From: an uncultured Bacilli bacterium
Lineage (GTDB): Bacteria; Bacillota_I; Bacilli_A; RF39; UBA660
Direction of reading: 5' to 3'
NCBI GenBank assembly: GCA_944358505.1
Contig: CALVRG010000043.1
Span: 1 to 36,303 of the forward strand
Length of the DNA stretch: 36,303 bases
Below the pieces are notes generated by a model, which worked only from the letters and a program-made list of their open reading frames with translations, made no database searches and was not told the DNA's origin. This document shows positions 1 through 9,084 of this stretch, one piece after another (the first letter of the stretch is position 1; every line of letters begins with the position of its first letter). The translations under genes were made by a program, and so were the position numbers.

Positions 1-132
1 TCATTATTAAAAAATTTTTATCTCCAATTGCTGATAGGATTTGTTTTGATTATGTTATTAATAATTGTTAGTTATGATGTTGTAGGTAGAATATATAAAA
101 AGAAAGGATGTTGTAAAAATGCAAAAAATTAA
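1..132 (+). CDS. C-terminal end of an upstream membrane protein (partial)
   Basis: Frame 1 is open from the window edge to a TAA at 130-132. It encodes a strongly hydrophobic stretch (around LLIGFVLIMLLIIV) followed by a basic tail with KKK and a Cys pair, as expected for a last transmembrane helix with a short cytoplasmic end. It overlaps the leuS start by 14 bases, so the leuS ribosome binding site lies inside it, which would fit translational coupling. Too little is present to name a family. A chance open frame is possible because only 43 codons are visible, but the hydrophobic-then-basic pattern makes a real gene end more likely. Confidence 0.5.
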   Translation, partial: SLLKNFYLQLLIGFVLIMLLIIVSYDVVGRIYKKKGCCKNAKN

Positions 133-2524
133 TGAAATAGAAAAGAAATGGCAAGATTTTTGGTTAAATAATCAAAGTTTCAAAGCAGTAACAAGTGATA
201 ATAATAAATTACCATACTATATTTTAGTAGAGTTTCCTTATCCATCAGGAGCAGGGCTTCACGTTGGGCATGTTAGAAGCTATACTGCTCAAGATGTGTT
301 AGCAAGAGTAAAGCGTATGCAAGGTTATAATGTTTTATTCCCAATGGGATGGGATGCTTTTGGAGCACCTGCAGAACAATATGCTATCAAAAATCATATT
401 CATCCTAAAGATGCGGTTAAAGCAAATATAAAGACATTTAAAGGTCAAATGATGTCTCTAGGATTTTCGTTTGATTGGAATAGAGAGTTTTCAACAACAG
501 ATCCAGAATACTATAAATGGACTCAGTGGCAGTTTTTACAATTTTACAAACATGGTATGGCCTATAAGGCAAAAAAAGATGTAAATTGGTGCCCAACTTG
601 TAAAAGTGTTTTGTCAAATGAAGATGCAGCAGGTGGTGTCTGTGAAAGATGTGGTAGTAAAGTTGTTCAAAAAGAAAAAGAACAATGGATGCTTAGAATG
701 AGTGATTATGCCGAAGATTTGCTAGAAGGACTAGAGGATACTAATTTTGCAGATCGTGTAAAACTAGGACAGATAAATTGGATTGGCAAGTCAACAGGAG
801 CAGAGATTGACTTTACTATTGAAGAGACTAATGATAAAATAACTGTCTATACTACAAGATGTGATACTCTATTTGGTGTAACTTTTATGGTAATAGCACC
901 TGAACATCCAATTCTTGATAAATTAAAAGATATAATTACTAATATGGATGAAGTAAAAAAATATCAAGAATATGCTAAAAGTAAAAGTGCCTTTGAAAGA
1001 GTAGAAGTAAATAAAGATAAGACAGGTGTAAAGCTAGAAGGAATAACTGTAAAAAATCCCGTAAGCGGTAAAGTAGTTGACGTTTTTATATCTGATTATG
1101 TCATGATGGGATATGGAACAGGTGCTATTATGGCAGTGCCAGCTCATGATACGCGTGATTATGACTTTGCTAAAAAATATAATATTCCAATTATTGAAGT
1201 TATTGAGGGTGGAGACATATCCAAAGCTGCCTATATAGGTGATGGTAAAATGATTAACTCCGATTTCTTAAATGGTTATACTAATAAAAAAGATTCAATA
1301 AAAAGAATGTTGGAATATTTAAAAGAGCACAATTTAGGTAGAGAAAAAACTAACTATCGCCTACAAGATCGGATATTTTCAAGGCAAAGCTTTTGGGGAG
1401 AACCAATTCCAATGATATATTGTGAAAAATGCGGATGGCAACCAATGAGAGAGGAAGATCTACCTCTATTACTACCTGACGTTGCAGAATATGAACCTAC
1501 TGATACAGGTGAATCACCTCTTGCCAAAATAACGGATTGGGTTAATACAAAATGTCCAAAATGTGGTGGTAAAGCAAGAAGGGAAACAGATACAATGCCT
1601 AATTGGGCAGGATCATCTTGGTATTTCTTAAGATTTATGGATTCCCATAATGATAAAGAATTTGCATCTATGGGAGCTATGAAGTATTGGAAAAGAGTAG
1701 ATTGGTATAATGGAGGAATGGAACACACAGCAAGGCATTTATTATATGCGAGATTTTGGGTTCAATTCTTATATAATATTGGTTTAGTACCATCAAAAGA
1801 AATGATTTACACAAGAGTAAGTCATGGTATGGTTTTAGGACCAGATAATCAAAAAATGAGCAAGAGTAAAGGTAATGTTATAAATCCGGATGATATTGTA
1901 AAAGAATATGGTGCTGATACTCTTAGAACTTATGAAATGTTTATGGGTGACTATACTCAAGATGTTCCTTGGAGTACAAACTCTTTAAGAGGATGTAAAA
2001 GATTTTTAGACAAGATAGAGCGTTTAAAATCTAAAGTTAATGATCAAGATGGATTTACTAAATCATTAGAAGTTTTACAAAATAAAACAATTAAAGATAT
2101 AGATAGTGAACTTGAAAGAATGAGTTATAATACTTATATTTCATCATTAATGATTTTAGCTAATGCCTATGATGATTTAGATACAATTACTAAAGAAGAC
2201 TATCATTTGCTGCTAATTCTATTAAATCCTGTTGCTCCCCATATTACTGAAGAGTTAAATGAATCTTTAGGTTATAAGCCATTATGTTATGAAAAATGGC
2301 CTACCTATGATGAAAGTAAATTAGTAGAAGAAACAAAAGAAATAGCTGTTCAAGTAAATGGTAAAGTTAGAGCAACTATTAAAATCAATGTAAATGATAG
2401 CGAAGATATCATAAAAGAAAAAGCCTTAAGTGAAGCTAATGTAAAAAGATATACTGACAATAATGAAATAGTAAAAATAATAATTATTAAAGGTAAAATA
2501 GTAAATATTGTTGCAAAAGCTTAA
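119..2524 (+). CDS. leuS: Leucyl-tRNA synthetase
   Basis: This class I aminoacyl-tRNA synthetase charges tRNA-Leu with leucine in the cytoplasm. The 801-residue protein has the HIGH-type signature HVGH at residues 48-51 and the KMSKSKGN loop near residue 579. The zinc-like CPTC...CERC pair lies near residue 160. The CP1 editing domain shows TTRCDTLFG and YGTGAIMAVPAHD. WAGSSWYF in the catalytic core and the C-terminal anticodon-binding region are also present, so the gene looks complete and of normal bacterial length. The start is preceded by AAAGGA at 103-108, about ten bases upstream. A terminator hairpin overlaps the stop codon, so leuS ends its transcript. Recognition is secure. Confidence 0.98.
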   Translation: MQKINEIEKKWQDFWLNNQSFKAVTSDNNKLPYYILVEFPYPSGAGLHVGHVRSYTAQDVLARVKRMQGYNVLFPMGWDAFGAPAEQYAIKNHIHPKDAVKANIKTFKGQMMSLGFSFDWNREFSTTDPEYYKWTQWQFLQFYKHGMAYKAKKDVNWCPTCKSVLSNEDAAGGVCERCGSKVVQKEKEQWMLRMSDYAEDLLEGLEDTNFADRVKLGQINWIGKSTGAEIDFTIEETNDKITVYTTRCDTLFGVTFMVIAPEHPILDKLKDIITNMDEVKKYQEYAKSKSAFERVEVNKDKTGVKLEGITVKNPVSGKVVDVFISDYVMMGYGTGAIMAVPAHDTRDYDFAKKYNIPIIEVIEGGDISKAAYIGDGKMINSDFLNGYTNKKDSIKRMLEYLKEHNLGREKTNYRLQDRIFSRQSFWGEPIPMIYCEKCGWQPMREEDLPLLLPDVAEYEPTDTGESPLAKITDWVNTKCPKCGGKARRETDTMPNWAGSSWYFLRFMDSHNDKEFASMGAMKYWKRVDWYNGGMEHTARHLLYARFWVQFLYNIGLVPSKEMIYTRVSHGMVLGPDNQKMSKSKGNVINPDDIVKEYGADTLRTYEMFMGDYTQDVPWSTNSLRGCKRFLDKIERLKSKVNDQDGFTKSLEVLQNKTIKDIDSELERMSYNTYISSLMILANAYDDLDTITKEDYHLLLILLNPVAPHITEELNESLGYKPLCYEKWPTYDESKLVEETKEIAVQVNGKVRATIKINVNDSEDIIKEKALSEANVKRYTDNNEIVKIIIIKGKIVNIVAKA

Positions 2525-2548
2525 ATTTAATTAAGCTTTTTTCTTTTT
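2515..2548 (+). terminator. Rho-independent terminator of leuS
   Basis: A perfect 10-bp stem (2515-2524 with 2531-2540) with a 6-nt loop is followed by a T-rich run. The left arm contains the last leuS codons and its stop. Confidence 0.85.
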
Positions 2549-2597
2549 TCTACATACTTTGTGGAAAACATATTTTACTATATAAATAGGTGATACC

Positions 2598-2768
2598 ATG
2601 AAAGTTAAAATATTTGATTTTGAAGATGAAAGTGACTTACAAAAAGCCATGAATGAATTTTTAAGTGAATTAGAAGGAGAAGTTGTAGATATAAAATATG
2701 CAGTTAGTTCATTTCCAACGGGGGAAGAACAAATATATTGTTTTTCAGCCATGATAATATATTATTAA
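2598..2768 (+). CDS. cse60: Cse60-like small sporulation protein (DUF2758 type)
   Basis: This 56-residue ORF starts at an ATG with AGGTG at 2588-2592 in front. It begins MKVKIFDFEDESDLQKAMN, continues with a short acidic helix ending in DIKYAV, and finishes with EEQIYCFSAMIIY. From memory, this order and especially the EEQIYCFSAMIIY end match Cse60/DUF2758 proteins of Bacillus, a small family under mother-cell sigma-E control whose molecular function is not established. It sits alone between the leuS terminator and a bidirectional terminator, so it is probably its own transcript. I could not find a convincing sigma-E promoter upstream. Spore genes elsewhere in the window support the call. Confidence 0.78.
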   Translation: MKVKIFDFEDESDLQKAMNEFLSELEGEVVDIKYAVSSFPTGEEQIYCFSAMIIYY

Positions 2769-2844
2769 AATATATTAGACATAAATATAAAAGTACACTT
2801 TAGATAGGTAATTTTGTAAGATAACAATAGAAAAGCATATAAAT

Positions 2845-2884
2845 AAAAAGATGTTCAAAATAATATTTTGTAACATCCTTTTTT
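2845..2884. terminator. Bidirectional terminator between cse60 and femX-like gene 1
   Basis: Inverted repeat AAGATGTT...AACATC with extended A/T pairing. T runs follow on the + strand (2879-2884) and on the - strand (from 2849 downwards). It serves two convergent genes. Confidence 0.75.
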
Positions 2885-4136
2885 ACTTAAAAATAGTTTT
2901 AACACCTAAATATTTTGGAAAATATTTTTTGGCAAGCATCCATTTTTTCTCATCAATAATTAAGTCATAAGTACCAATAAGTTCAACAACTTCGCCACCA
3001 AAATTTTTCTTATAATTAAAAGAATTTATTAATTTATTATTTTTGTTAGTTATATCACCAATTTCGTACAAATTATAATATTTATATTTATTATTAATAG
3101 CATATTTAATCATTTCATAATGCATAGTATAAGAAGCATTAAGTTTAGAATATTTAGGTAAGATACCACCTTGAAATGCAATAACTTCATTACCAATTGT
3201 AATGTATAAATAATACCCCATACTCACTATGGCATCACAAGTATTAAAATATTCTTTTAAATTATTTAATCTATTAATTTCTTTTCTATAATCAAATTCT
3301 TTTTTGATGAAGTAGTCATCCGTCATTTTTGAATTATGATAATTACGAATTCTTTCTTCTTTCTTACTTATAGCATTATTGATTTCTATATTTATATTTT
3401 TAATAATTTCTTCTTTCTCAAAATACACTTCTTTAAATTTAACGTATTCACTAGTAAAAGAATTTCTTAAGTCTTCATAAAAAGCTCTGGTAGGTATTAA
3501 AATATTATATTTTTTGCTTTCATTATCAATTACTTTTAAAAAACTATCTAAATTATCAAAACTAAGATCTCTAACTTTAAATCCTAATTTTTCATTTTTT
3601 CTTATTATTTGTCTAGCTTTCGAACTAAAATTAGTAAAGATATCATCAATTGATTTGCCTTTTAAATTTATTCTATTTAACCATTTAGGTTGTATATCAA
3701 CTTCACTTTTAATAAAGGAAGCACTAGTAAGATTAGATTTTATAAAATCATTGGAAATACCACCTTTAATAATGTTACCATTATTATCTCTATCACAAAC
3801 TAGGACATAAGGATCAATTCTTAAAAATACACCATGTTTTTCTAAAATAAAATTCTTGATACAATTTGTAAAACTCTTAAGCAAACTATCATTTTTATAA
3901 TCAATTAAAAAACCTCTTGGAGCATAAAAAATTCTACCATTTACTTGCTTAGATTCGTAAGATAAAAGCATAGTAACTGCAACAATATTATCTTTTACAA
4001 ATCCCCCAACATAATAAGCATGAAAATTATCATCTTCCATAAACTTTCCCCAAGCACTAGATTGTTGAAAACTCCCTAATGGATGATTAAGAGCATAACT
4101 ATCAAATTCTTTTTTTGTTAATATTTTAAGTTCCAT
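2883..4136 (-). CDS. FemABX-family peptidyltransferase-like protein 1
   Basis: FemA/B/X proteins use aminoacyl-tRNA to add amino acids to the stem peptide of lipid II or related acceptors, building peptidoglycan cross-bridges at the inner face of the membrane. The 417-residue product has the usual order. An N-terminal GNAT-like half carries FYAPRGF and LRIDPYV. A central region carries RQIIRKNEKLG. A charged helical coiled-coil arm follows, then a second GNAT-like half with YNLYEIGD and NFGGEVVELIG near the end. It starts at an ATG preceded by GAGGT and is driven by a good sigma-A-type promoter. It is one of four paralogues in this block. The amino acid added cannot be told from sequence. Confidence 0.9.
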   Translation of the reverse strand: MELKILTKKEFDSYALNHPLGSFQQSSAWGKFMEDDNFHAYYVGGFVKDNIVAVTMLLSYESKQVNGRIFYAPRGFLIDYKNDSLLKSFTNCIKNFILEKHGVFLRIDPYVLVCDRDNNGNIIKGGISNDFIKSNLTSASFIKSEVDIQPKWLNRINLKGKSIDDIFTNFSSKARQIIRKNEKLGFKVRDLSFDNLDSFLKVIDNESKKYNILIPTRAFYEDLRNSFTSEYVKFKEVYFEKEEIIKNINIEINNAISKKEERIRNYHNSKMTDDYFIKKEFDYRKEINRLNNLKEYFNTCDAIVSMGYYLYITIGNEVIAFQGGILPKYSKLNASYTMHYEMIKYAINNKYKYYNLYEIGDITNKNNKLINSFNYKKNFGGEVVELIGTYDLIIDEKKWMLAKKYFPKYLGVKTIFK

Positions 4137-4162
4137 ATATCTACCTCATATCCATTTTCTTA

Positions 4163-4191
4163 ATTATACAATTTCCTTTAAAACTTTTCAA
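4163..4191 (-). promoter_or_regulatory. Sigma-A-type promoter of femX-like gene 1
   Basis: On the minus strand, TTGAAA (4191-4186), a 17-bp spacer and TATAAT (4168-4163) lie just upstream of the GAGGT site and the 4136 start. Confidence 0.75.
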
Positions 4192-4229
4192 TAATATGAT
4201 ATTATTATATAAGAAATTGGAGGATGGAT

Positions 4230-5894
4230 ATGACAAAAGTAAAAAACAAAAAAGGATTAAAAGAAAATTCCTTCTTAAATGGCGCTTTTATTGCAACTTT
4301 TGGTATTGTAGGAAGTAAAATATTGGGTATGCTTTATGTTATACCATTTTATGCAATTATTGGTGGAACTGGTGGTGCTTTATATGGATATGCCTATACA
4401 ATATATAATTTATTTCAATCATTAAGCTGCGCTGGTATTCCAAATGCTATTAGTAAAATAATTAGTGAATATCAAACGTTAGGCTATCAAGATGCTAAAG
4501 AAAGAGCTTTTAGAATTGGTAGAAGACTTGCCATTATAATGGGAATAACTATTTTTCTAATACTTTTTATTTTTGCTCCTTCTATTGCAAAAGCTATTTT
4601 AGGAGATTTAAAAGGTGGTAATACTTTAAATGATGTAACAATGGTTGTAAGAGTAATTGCAACAGCTATATTAATCGTCCCAACATTGAGTATTTATAGA
4701 GGGTATTTAGAAGGTCATAAGTTTATAACGCCTCCTTCTCTTAGCCAAATAGTAGAACAATTCATAAGAGTTGCAATTATTGTCATAGGTAGCTTTGTAA
4801 CTATTAGAATATTTGGACTTTCAATTCAAACTGGAGTAGGAGTTGCTGTTTTTGGTGCAACAGCAGGAGCACTAATAGCATATTTCTATTTATTAGGAAA
4901 AATTAGAAAAAACAAAGAACAATTTAAAGTAATTGCAGCTGAAAAAGAAGAACCAAAAATAGAAACAAAAGAAATTCTTATTAAAATATTTTGGTATGCT
5001 CTTCCATTTATTATGATTGATGTTTTTAAATCATGCTATGATTTCATTGATATGACTACAGTTGTTAAAACAATGGTTAATGATGTAGGATATACTACAA
5101 AACAAGCTGAAAATATCATGAGTGTTATTTCAACTTGGGGTAATAAGATTAATATGATTATAGTTTCTATCTCTACTGGTATTATTGTAAGTTTAATACC
5201 AAATTTAACATCAGCATCAGTTAAAGGAAATAAAATAGATATACATCACAAAATAAACCAAACATTAAAAATGATTTTATTTATTTCTGTTCCAATGACT
5301 ATTGGATTATCATTGTTATCAGATCCTGTTTGGCAAGTATTCTATGGTTCAAAATCAGAATATGGTGCTATTATAATTGCATACTTTGTTTTTGTTGCTC
5401 TAGTTATTTCAAGTTATACGGCTTTGGTGTCTATAGTTCAAGTACTAAAATATTACAAAGAAGTTTTAATATCACTAGTGGTTGGTGTTATTTTAAAATT
5501 AATATTAAATGTAAAGTTAATAAATTTGTTTCATAATTTAGGATTTGTACCAGTATATGGATCCATTACAGCAACAATCATCGGATATAGCATTGGAATT
5601 GTTCTTTGCCTTATCTTTCTTAAAAAGAAATGTCAAGTAAAATATTTACCAACTTTAAAAGTACTTTGGAAAGTTCTTATAGCAGACTTTGCAATGATTA
5701 TAGGAATTATGGTATTAAGATTAATAATTCCAATTTCTTCTAATATCAGATTATTAAATATTCCAATTATAATTGTTTATACTATAATTGGAGCAGGAAT
5801 TTATTTTTTAGTATCACATAAACTAAATTTATTTGAAGAAGTATTTGGAAAGACATTCATCAATAAAATAATAAGAAAATTTAGGAGGAACTAA
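4230..5894 (+). CDS. murJ: MurJ/YtgP-type lipid II flippase (MOP superfamily)
   Basis: This polytopic membrane protein of the MOP/polysaccharide-transporter superfamily has about 14 predicted hydrophobic helices. Its N-terminus, with SFLNGAFIATFGIVGSKILG then PFYAIIGGTGGALYGYAY and CAGIPNAISKIISEY, matches the Firmicute YtgP/SpoVB branch; YtgP is the Bacillus MurJ that flips lipid II. SpoVB, its sporulation relative, is the main alternative. I chose the ATG at 4230 over 4224 because GGAGG (4219-4223) touches 4224 directly but sits 6 bases from 4230, giving 554 residues. It is followed after two bases by a FemABX gene, so flipping and bridge-building of the same precursor are probably co-expressed. 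Confidence 0.85.
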   Translation: MTKVKNKKGLKENSFLNGAFIATFGIVGSKILGMLYVIPFYAIIGGTGGALYGYAYTIYNLFQSLSCAGIPNAISKIISEYQTLGYQDAKERAFRIGRRLAIIMGITIFLILFIFAPSIAKAILGDLKGGNTLNDVTMVVRVIATAILIVPTLSIYRGYLEGHKFITPPSLSQIVEQFIRVAIIVIGSFVTIRIFGLSIQTGVGVAVFGATAGALIAYFYLLGKIRKNKEQFKVIAAEKEEPKIETKEILIKIFWYALPFIMIDVFKSCYDFIDMTTVVKTMVNDVGYTTKQAENIMSVISTWGNKINMIIVSISTGIIVSLIPNLTSASVKGNKIDIHHKINQTLKMILFISVPMTIGLSLLSDPVWQVFYGSKSEYGAIIIAYFVFVALVISSYTALVSIVQVLKYYKEVLISLVVGVILKLILNVKLINLFHNLGFVPVYGSITATIIGYSIGIVLCLIFLKKKCQVKYLPTLKVLWKVLIADFAMIIGIMVLRLIIPISSNIRLLNIPIIIVYTIIGAGIYFLVSHKLNLFEEVFGKTFINKIIRKFRRN

Positions 5895-5896
5895 CA

Positions 5897-7120
5897 ATGT
5901 TTTTAAAAGAAATTAGTGTAGATGAGTTTACAGAATATGCTAAGAAAAGTCCATATCGAAGTTTTATGCAAACAAAAGAAATTGGTAAACTAAGAGAATT
6001 AAATGGATGGAAAGCTTATTATTTGGGATTATTTGATAATAATAAATTAAAAGGTGCAACACTTTTGGTTGGGAAAAAAAGACATTTTAATAAATATGAA
6101 TTTTACGCTCCACGTGGACCATTGTTTGATTATAATGATAAAATTATACTTTATAATTTTTTAAAATTACTTACAAATTTTGTTAAAAAACACCAAGGTT
6201 ACATTTTAAGAATTGATCCTTATGTTATGAATAAACAGCGTGATGGTTTTGGAAATCAAGTAAAAAATGGTTTTGATAATACTACAATAATAGAGAATAT
6301 TAAAAATATAGGCTTTAAATTAGTTCCATTAAATAAAAGAGAACAAGTATCTTGGATGTATGTCTTAGATATAAAAAATAAAACTGAAGATGAAATTTTA
6401 AAAAATATGAAACCAAATACAAGAAATACTATTAGAAAGACTTTAAAAAATGGCATTGAAATAATTGAGTTAGAAAAAAAAGATTTAAAAGAGTTTTATA
6501 AAATAATGGAGGAAACAGGAAGAAGAAAAGGTTTTGCCATAAGAAATTTACAGTATTTTGAAAATATGTATGATTTATTTAAACCAACCAATGAAATAAA
6601 ATATTTAATTACTAAGTTAAATTTAGATAAACATCTTGAACTTTTAAATAAGGACAAAAAAGAAAAAAAAGAAGAGTTATCTAAATTATCTGAAGCTAAG
6701 TATAATGATGGAAAGAGGAAGTCATTAAATGATGCATTAAAAGGAATAGATAAAAGAATAAAAGAAGCTGTGGATATAAAAGAAAAATATGGTAACAATA
6801 TAACATTATCTGGTTCGATGTTTCTAATGACAGATCCCGAAATAATTTATTTATCTAGTGGTAACTATGAAGAATTTATGATGTATAACTCACAGTATTT
6901 AATTCAGTGGGAAATGATTAAATATGCTATTAATAATAACTTTGAGAAATATAATTTTTATGGAATTCCATCAACTTTTGATAAGAATGATAAAGACTAT
7001 GGTATCTATGAATTTAAGACTGGTTTTAATGGTTATGTTGAAGAATTAATTGGTGAGTATGAAATAAAAACATCTCCTATTTACTACTTAATAAAATTAA
7101 TTCATAAAATAAGGCATTAG
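5897..7120 (+). CDS. FemABX-family peptidyltransferase-like protein 2
   Basis: This 407-residue FemABX paralogue has the family landmarks FYAPRGP, LRIDPYVMNKQRD and NTRNTIRKTLKNG. A charged coiled-coil arm spans about residues 240-295, and the C-terminal half carries YNFYGIPST, FKTGFNGYVEELIGEY. Its ATG lies two bases after the murJ-like stop with AGGAGG overlapping the murJ end, so the two are surely one operon. Compared with the others it has Asn-Gly (FNGY) where they have GG in the terminal FGG motif. It should act at the cytoplasmic membrane face on a lipid-linked peptide acceptor with aminoacyl-tRNA as donor. Substrate specificity is unknown. Confidence 0.9.
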   Translation: MFLKEISVDEFTEYAKKSPYRSFMQTKEIGKLRELNGWKAYYLGLFDNNKLKGATLLVGKKRHFNKYEFYAPRGPLFDYNDKIILYNFLKLLTNFVKKHQGYILRIDPYVMNKQRDGFGNQVKNGFDNTTIIENIKNIGFKLVPLNKREQVSWMYVLDIKNKTEDEILKNMKPNTRNTIRKTLKNGIEIIELEKKDLKEFYKIMEETGRRKGFAIRNLQYFENMYDLFKPTNEIKYLITKLNLDKHLELLNKDKKEKKEELSKLSEAKYNDGKRKSLNDALKGIDKRIKEAVDIKEKYGNNITLSGSMFLMTDPEIIYLSSGNYEEFMMYNSQYLIQWEMIKYAINNNFEKYNFYGIPSTFDKNDKDYGIYEFKTGFNGYVEELIGEYEIKTSPIYYLIKLIHKIRH

Positions 7121-7136
7121 AAAATGTTGAGGAGTT

Positions 7137-7724
7137 ATGGAAAGTAAGAATATAAATGAACAAATAGAAGACTTAAAAGAGATTTTGTTTAAAAATGAAA
7201 ATCTAAAGGAATTATTAAAACGATTAGAAAAGTCTAGACTAAAAAATTATTATGTTGCAGCAGGTGCAATTAACCAAACAGTATTTAATTATTTTCATAA
7301 TTATAAAATAGATGCAAATATAAAAGATTATGATATTGTTTATTATGATAATGACTTATCTTATGAAAAGGAAGACAAAATTATAAAATATCTAAAAAAA
7401 TTATTAAGTGATTTAAATATAGAACTTGATATAAAAAATGAAGCTAGAGTTCATATTTGGTATAATAAAAAGTATGGCTGTAAAAGAATGCCATATACAA
7501 GTTTAGAAGATGCAATAAGTAGATGGGGTACAACTATAACTTGTATAGGCGTGAGATTAGAAAACAACAATTTAATTGTAACTGCCCCTTATGGCTTAAA
7601 TGATTTATTTAATATGATAATAAGACCAGTAAAATTAGATTTTTTAGAAAAAGATTATAATGAGAAAATAAGTAAATGGCAAGATAAATGGCCGAATCTT
7701 AAAGTAATACCATGGAATAACTAA
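7137..7724 (+). CDS. Nucleotidyltransferase-fold family protein (NTP_transf_6/COG3575-like)
   Basis: The 195-residue soluble protein shows YYVAAGAINQTVFNYFH, then IKDYDIVYYDN, ARVHIWYNKKYG, ATIxCIGVRLE-like TTITCIGVRLENN, APYGLNDLFNMIIRP and the ending WPNLKVIPWNN. These match, from memory, the NTP_transf_6 (COG3575) family of uncharacterised nucleotidyltransferase-fold proteins, with D-x-D type acidic residues in the DYD segment as probable metal ligands. It is the third gene of the murJ-femX operon, 16 bases after the FemABX gene, with GAGGAG just before the ATG. A role in envelope precursor metabolism is suggested only by the neighbours; the substrate is not known for the family. Confidence 0.75.
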   Translation: MESKNINEQIEDLKEILFKNENLKELLKRLEKSRLKNYYVAAGAINQTVFNYFHNYKIDANIKDYDIVYYDNDLSYEKEDKIIKYLKKLLSDLNIELDIKNEARVHIWYNKKYGCKRMPYTSLEDAISRWGTTITCIGVRLENNNLIVTAPYGLNDLFNMIIRPVKLDFLEKDYNEKISKWQDKWPNLKVIPWNN

Positions 7725-7771
7725 TAAGTAAAACAACTATTAAAAAATTAATGAAATATAGTGTAAAAAAT

Positions 7772-7806
7772 AAAGATGATTTTGTGTGAAATCATCTTTT
7801 AATATT
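7772..7806. terminator. Bidirectional terminator between two convergent operons
   Basis: A perfect 11-bp stem (7772-7782 with 7789-7799) and a 6-nt loop. It has a T run on the + side and a six-T run on the - side (A tract near 7765-7771). The stop codon of the minus-strand gene lies in the right arm. Confidence 0.88.
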
Positions 7807-9084
7807 CTTAATTTTATGATAAAGTTTAAAACTAAATTTATAAGCATAATACCAAAAAGAATTAATAATAAGATCAAATTCTCCAATTAGTTCTACTACT
7901 TGACCACCAAAGCTTTTTTTAAATAAATAAAGGCCTAGTAATGGATTTTTTTCACTAAAATCTCCTGTTATACCATAAAAATTATAAGTATCATAACCAT
8001 TTTCTAATGCATACTTAATTCCAGCAAAATGAAGTGTATAAGCAGATTGAAAGTTCATTAATTCTGCTTTAGAACCACCATATAAAGAAAGTACTTCTTT
8101 ACCATATATTAAGAAAAGAATACCTCCTAAAATAGGTTTTTCTCCATATTTTTTTCTCATATCAATAGTTTTTTCTATATTGTTTTTTAAACGTTTAATT
8201 TCATTTTTTTCAAACTCTTGCTTGCTATGATATTTTTTTTCATTCATAGGGACAGTTTTATTTTCATATTTTTCTCTACGTTCTTTAATAGAGTCTTCTA
8301 ATATTTTTATTTCTTTTTCAGTATTTTTAATTTCCTCATCAAAATCAACTTCCGCAATTAGTATTTTTAAAATACCATCGTCATGAAGAGAATCCCACAT
8401 ATTTTCATAGTATGATAAAGGTCTATCAATAAATTCTCGCCTTTCACCAGTATGCTGCATAATTTTTTTAAAAATAGGTAACTCGTCTCTTGATATTTCC
8501 CTAACTTTAACTCCAAGACGTTCGTTTTTTCTTAAAATTTGTCTTGTTTTAGGATCCATACTCTTCATTAATTCATCTATACTTTTATCTTTAACAGTAA
8601 TAGTATGCATCCATCTAGGTTGTAAAGAGTCTTGCATTAAATTAAAACCAAAATGTTTATAACCTAATTTCTTTAGATTATTAACAACTTCACTATTATC
8701 AATTCCTTCTTTAACTAAATCACCATTAATATCTCTTTCTTTATACATTACATAAGGATCGATTTTAATAAAAATACCATTTTTGTCTTTAACAAACTTT
8801 TTTATTTGTAAAGTAAATTCTTTAAGTAATGTAAAATCGTGGTAATCTATTACAAATCCTCTAGGCGAATAAAACATATATTTCTTTATAATTGGCACTT
8901 TTTTAGCTAATAATAAAGAAGATGCCTTTATTGTATTATTATCATCAAAAAAACCAACAACATAATGTTTCCAACCATTATGTTCTTTTAATTTGGCCCA
9001 GCCTTTTGTTTGATGAAAGGTAGCTTCATTACTATTTAAAACAAATTTTTCTAATTCTTTAAAACTAATTTCTCTCAATTTCAT
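7792..9084 (-). CDS. FemABX-family peptidyltransferase-like protein 3
   Basis: The 430-residue FemABX paralogue carries FYSPRGFVIDYHD, IKIDPYVMYKERD, PKTRQILRKNERLGVKV, a long Glu/Lys coiled-coil arm near residues 245-310, and YNFYGITGDFS then FKKSFGGQVVELIGEFDLI. It is closest in motif wording to paralogue 1. It is downstream of and overlaps paralogue 4 by 20 bases, with AAGGA inside the upstream gene eight bases before its ATG, so the two are translated together. It ends in TGA within a terminator stem, which also shows TGA is a stop here. A heterodimer or sequential action with paralogue 4, as for FemA and FemB in Staphylococcus, is an inference from the coupling. Confidence 0.9.
   Translation of the reverse strand: MKLREISFKELEKFVLNSNEATFHQTKGWAKLKEHNGWKHYVVGFFDDNNTIKASSLLLAKKVPIIKKYMFYSPRGFVIDYHDFTLLKEFTLQIKKFVKDKNGIFIKIDPYVMYKERDINGDLVKEGIDNSEVVNNLKKLGYKHFGFNLMQDSLQPRWMHTITVKDKSIDELMKSMDPKTRQILRKNERLGVKVREISRDELPIFKKIMQHTGERREFIDRPLSYYENMWDSLHDDGILKILIAEVDFDEEIKNTEKEIKILEDSIKERREKYENKTVPMNEKKYHSKQEFEKNEIKRLKNNIEKTIDMRKKYGEKPILGGILFLIYGKEVLSLYGGSKAELMNFQSAYTLHFAGIKYALENGYDTYNFYGITGDFSEKNPLLGLYLFKKSFGGQVVELIGEFDLIINSFWYYAYKFSFKLYHKIKNIKR

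Noticed and set aside
1354-1728. Minus-strand ORF inside leuS
   Set aside because: Shadow of the synthetase; no ribosome site and unlikely composition.
2548-2590. Sigma-E promoter for cse60
   Set aside because: ATA-like and CAT-like boxes exist but the spacing (about 10 bases) is too short.
2531-2752. Minus-strand ORF of 73 codons
   Set aside because: It lies opposite the cse60-like gene, which has a ribosome site and recognisable motifs.
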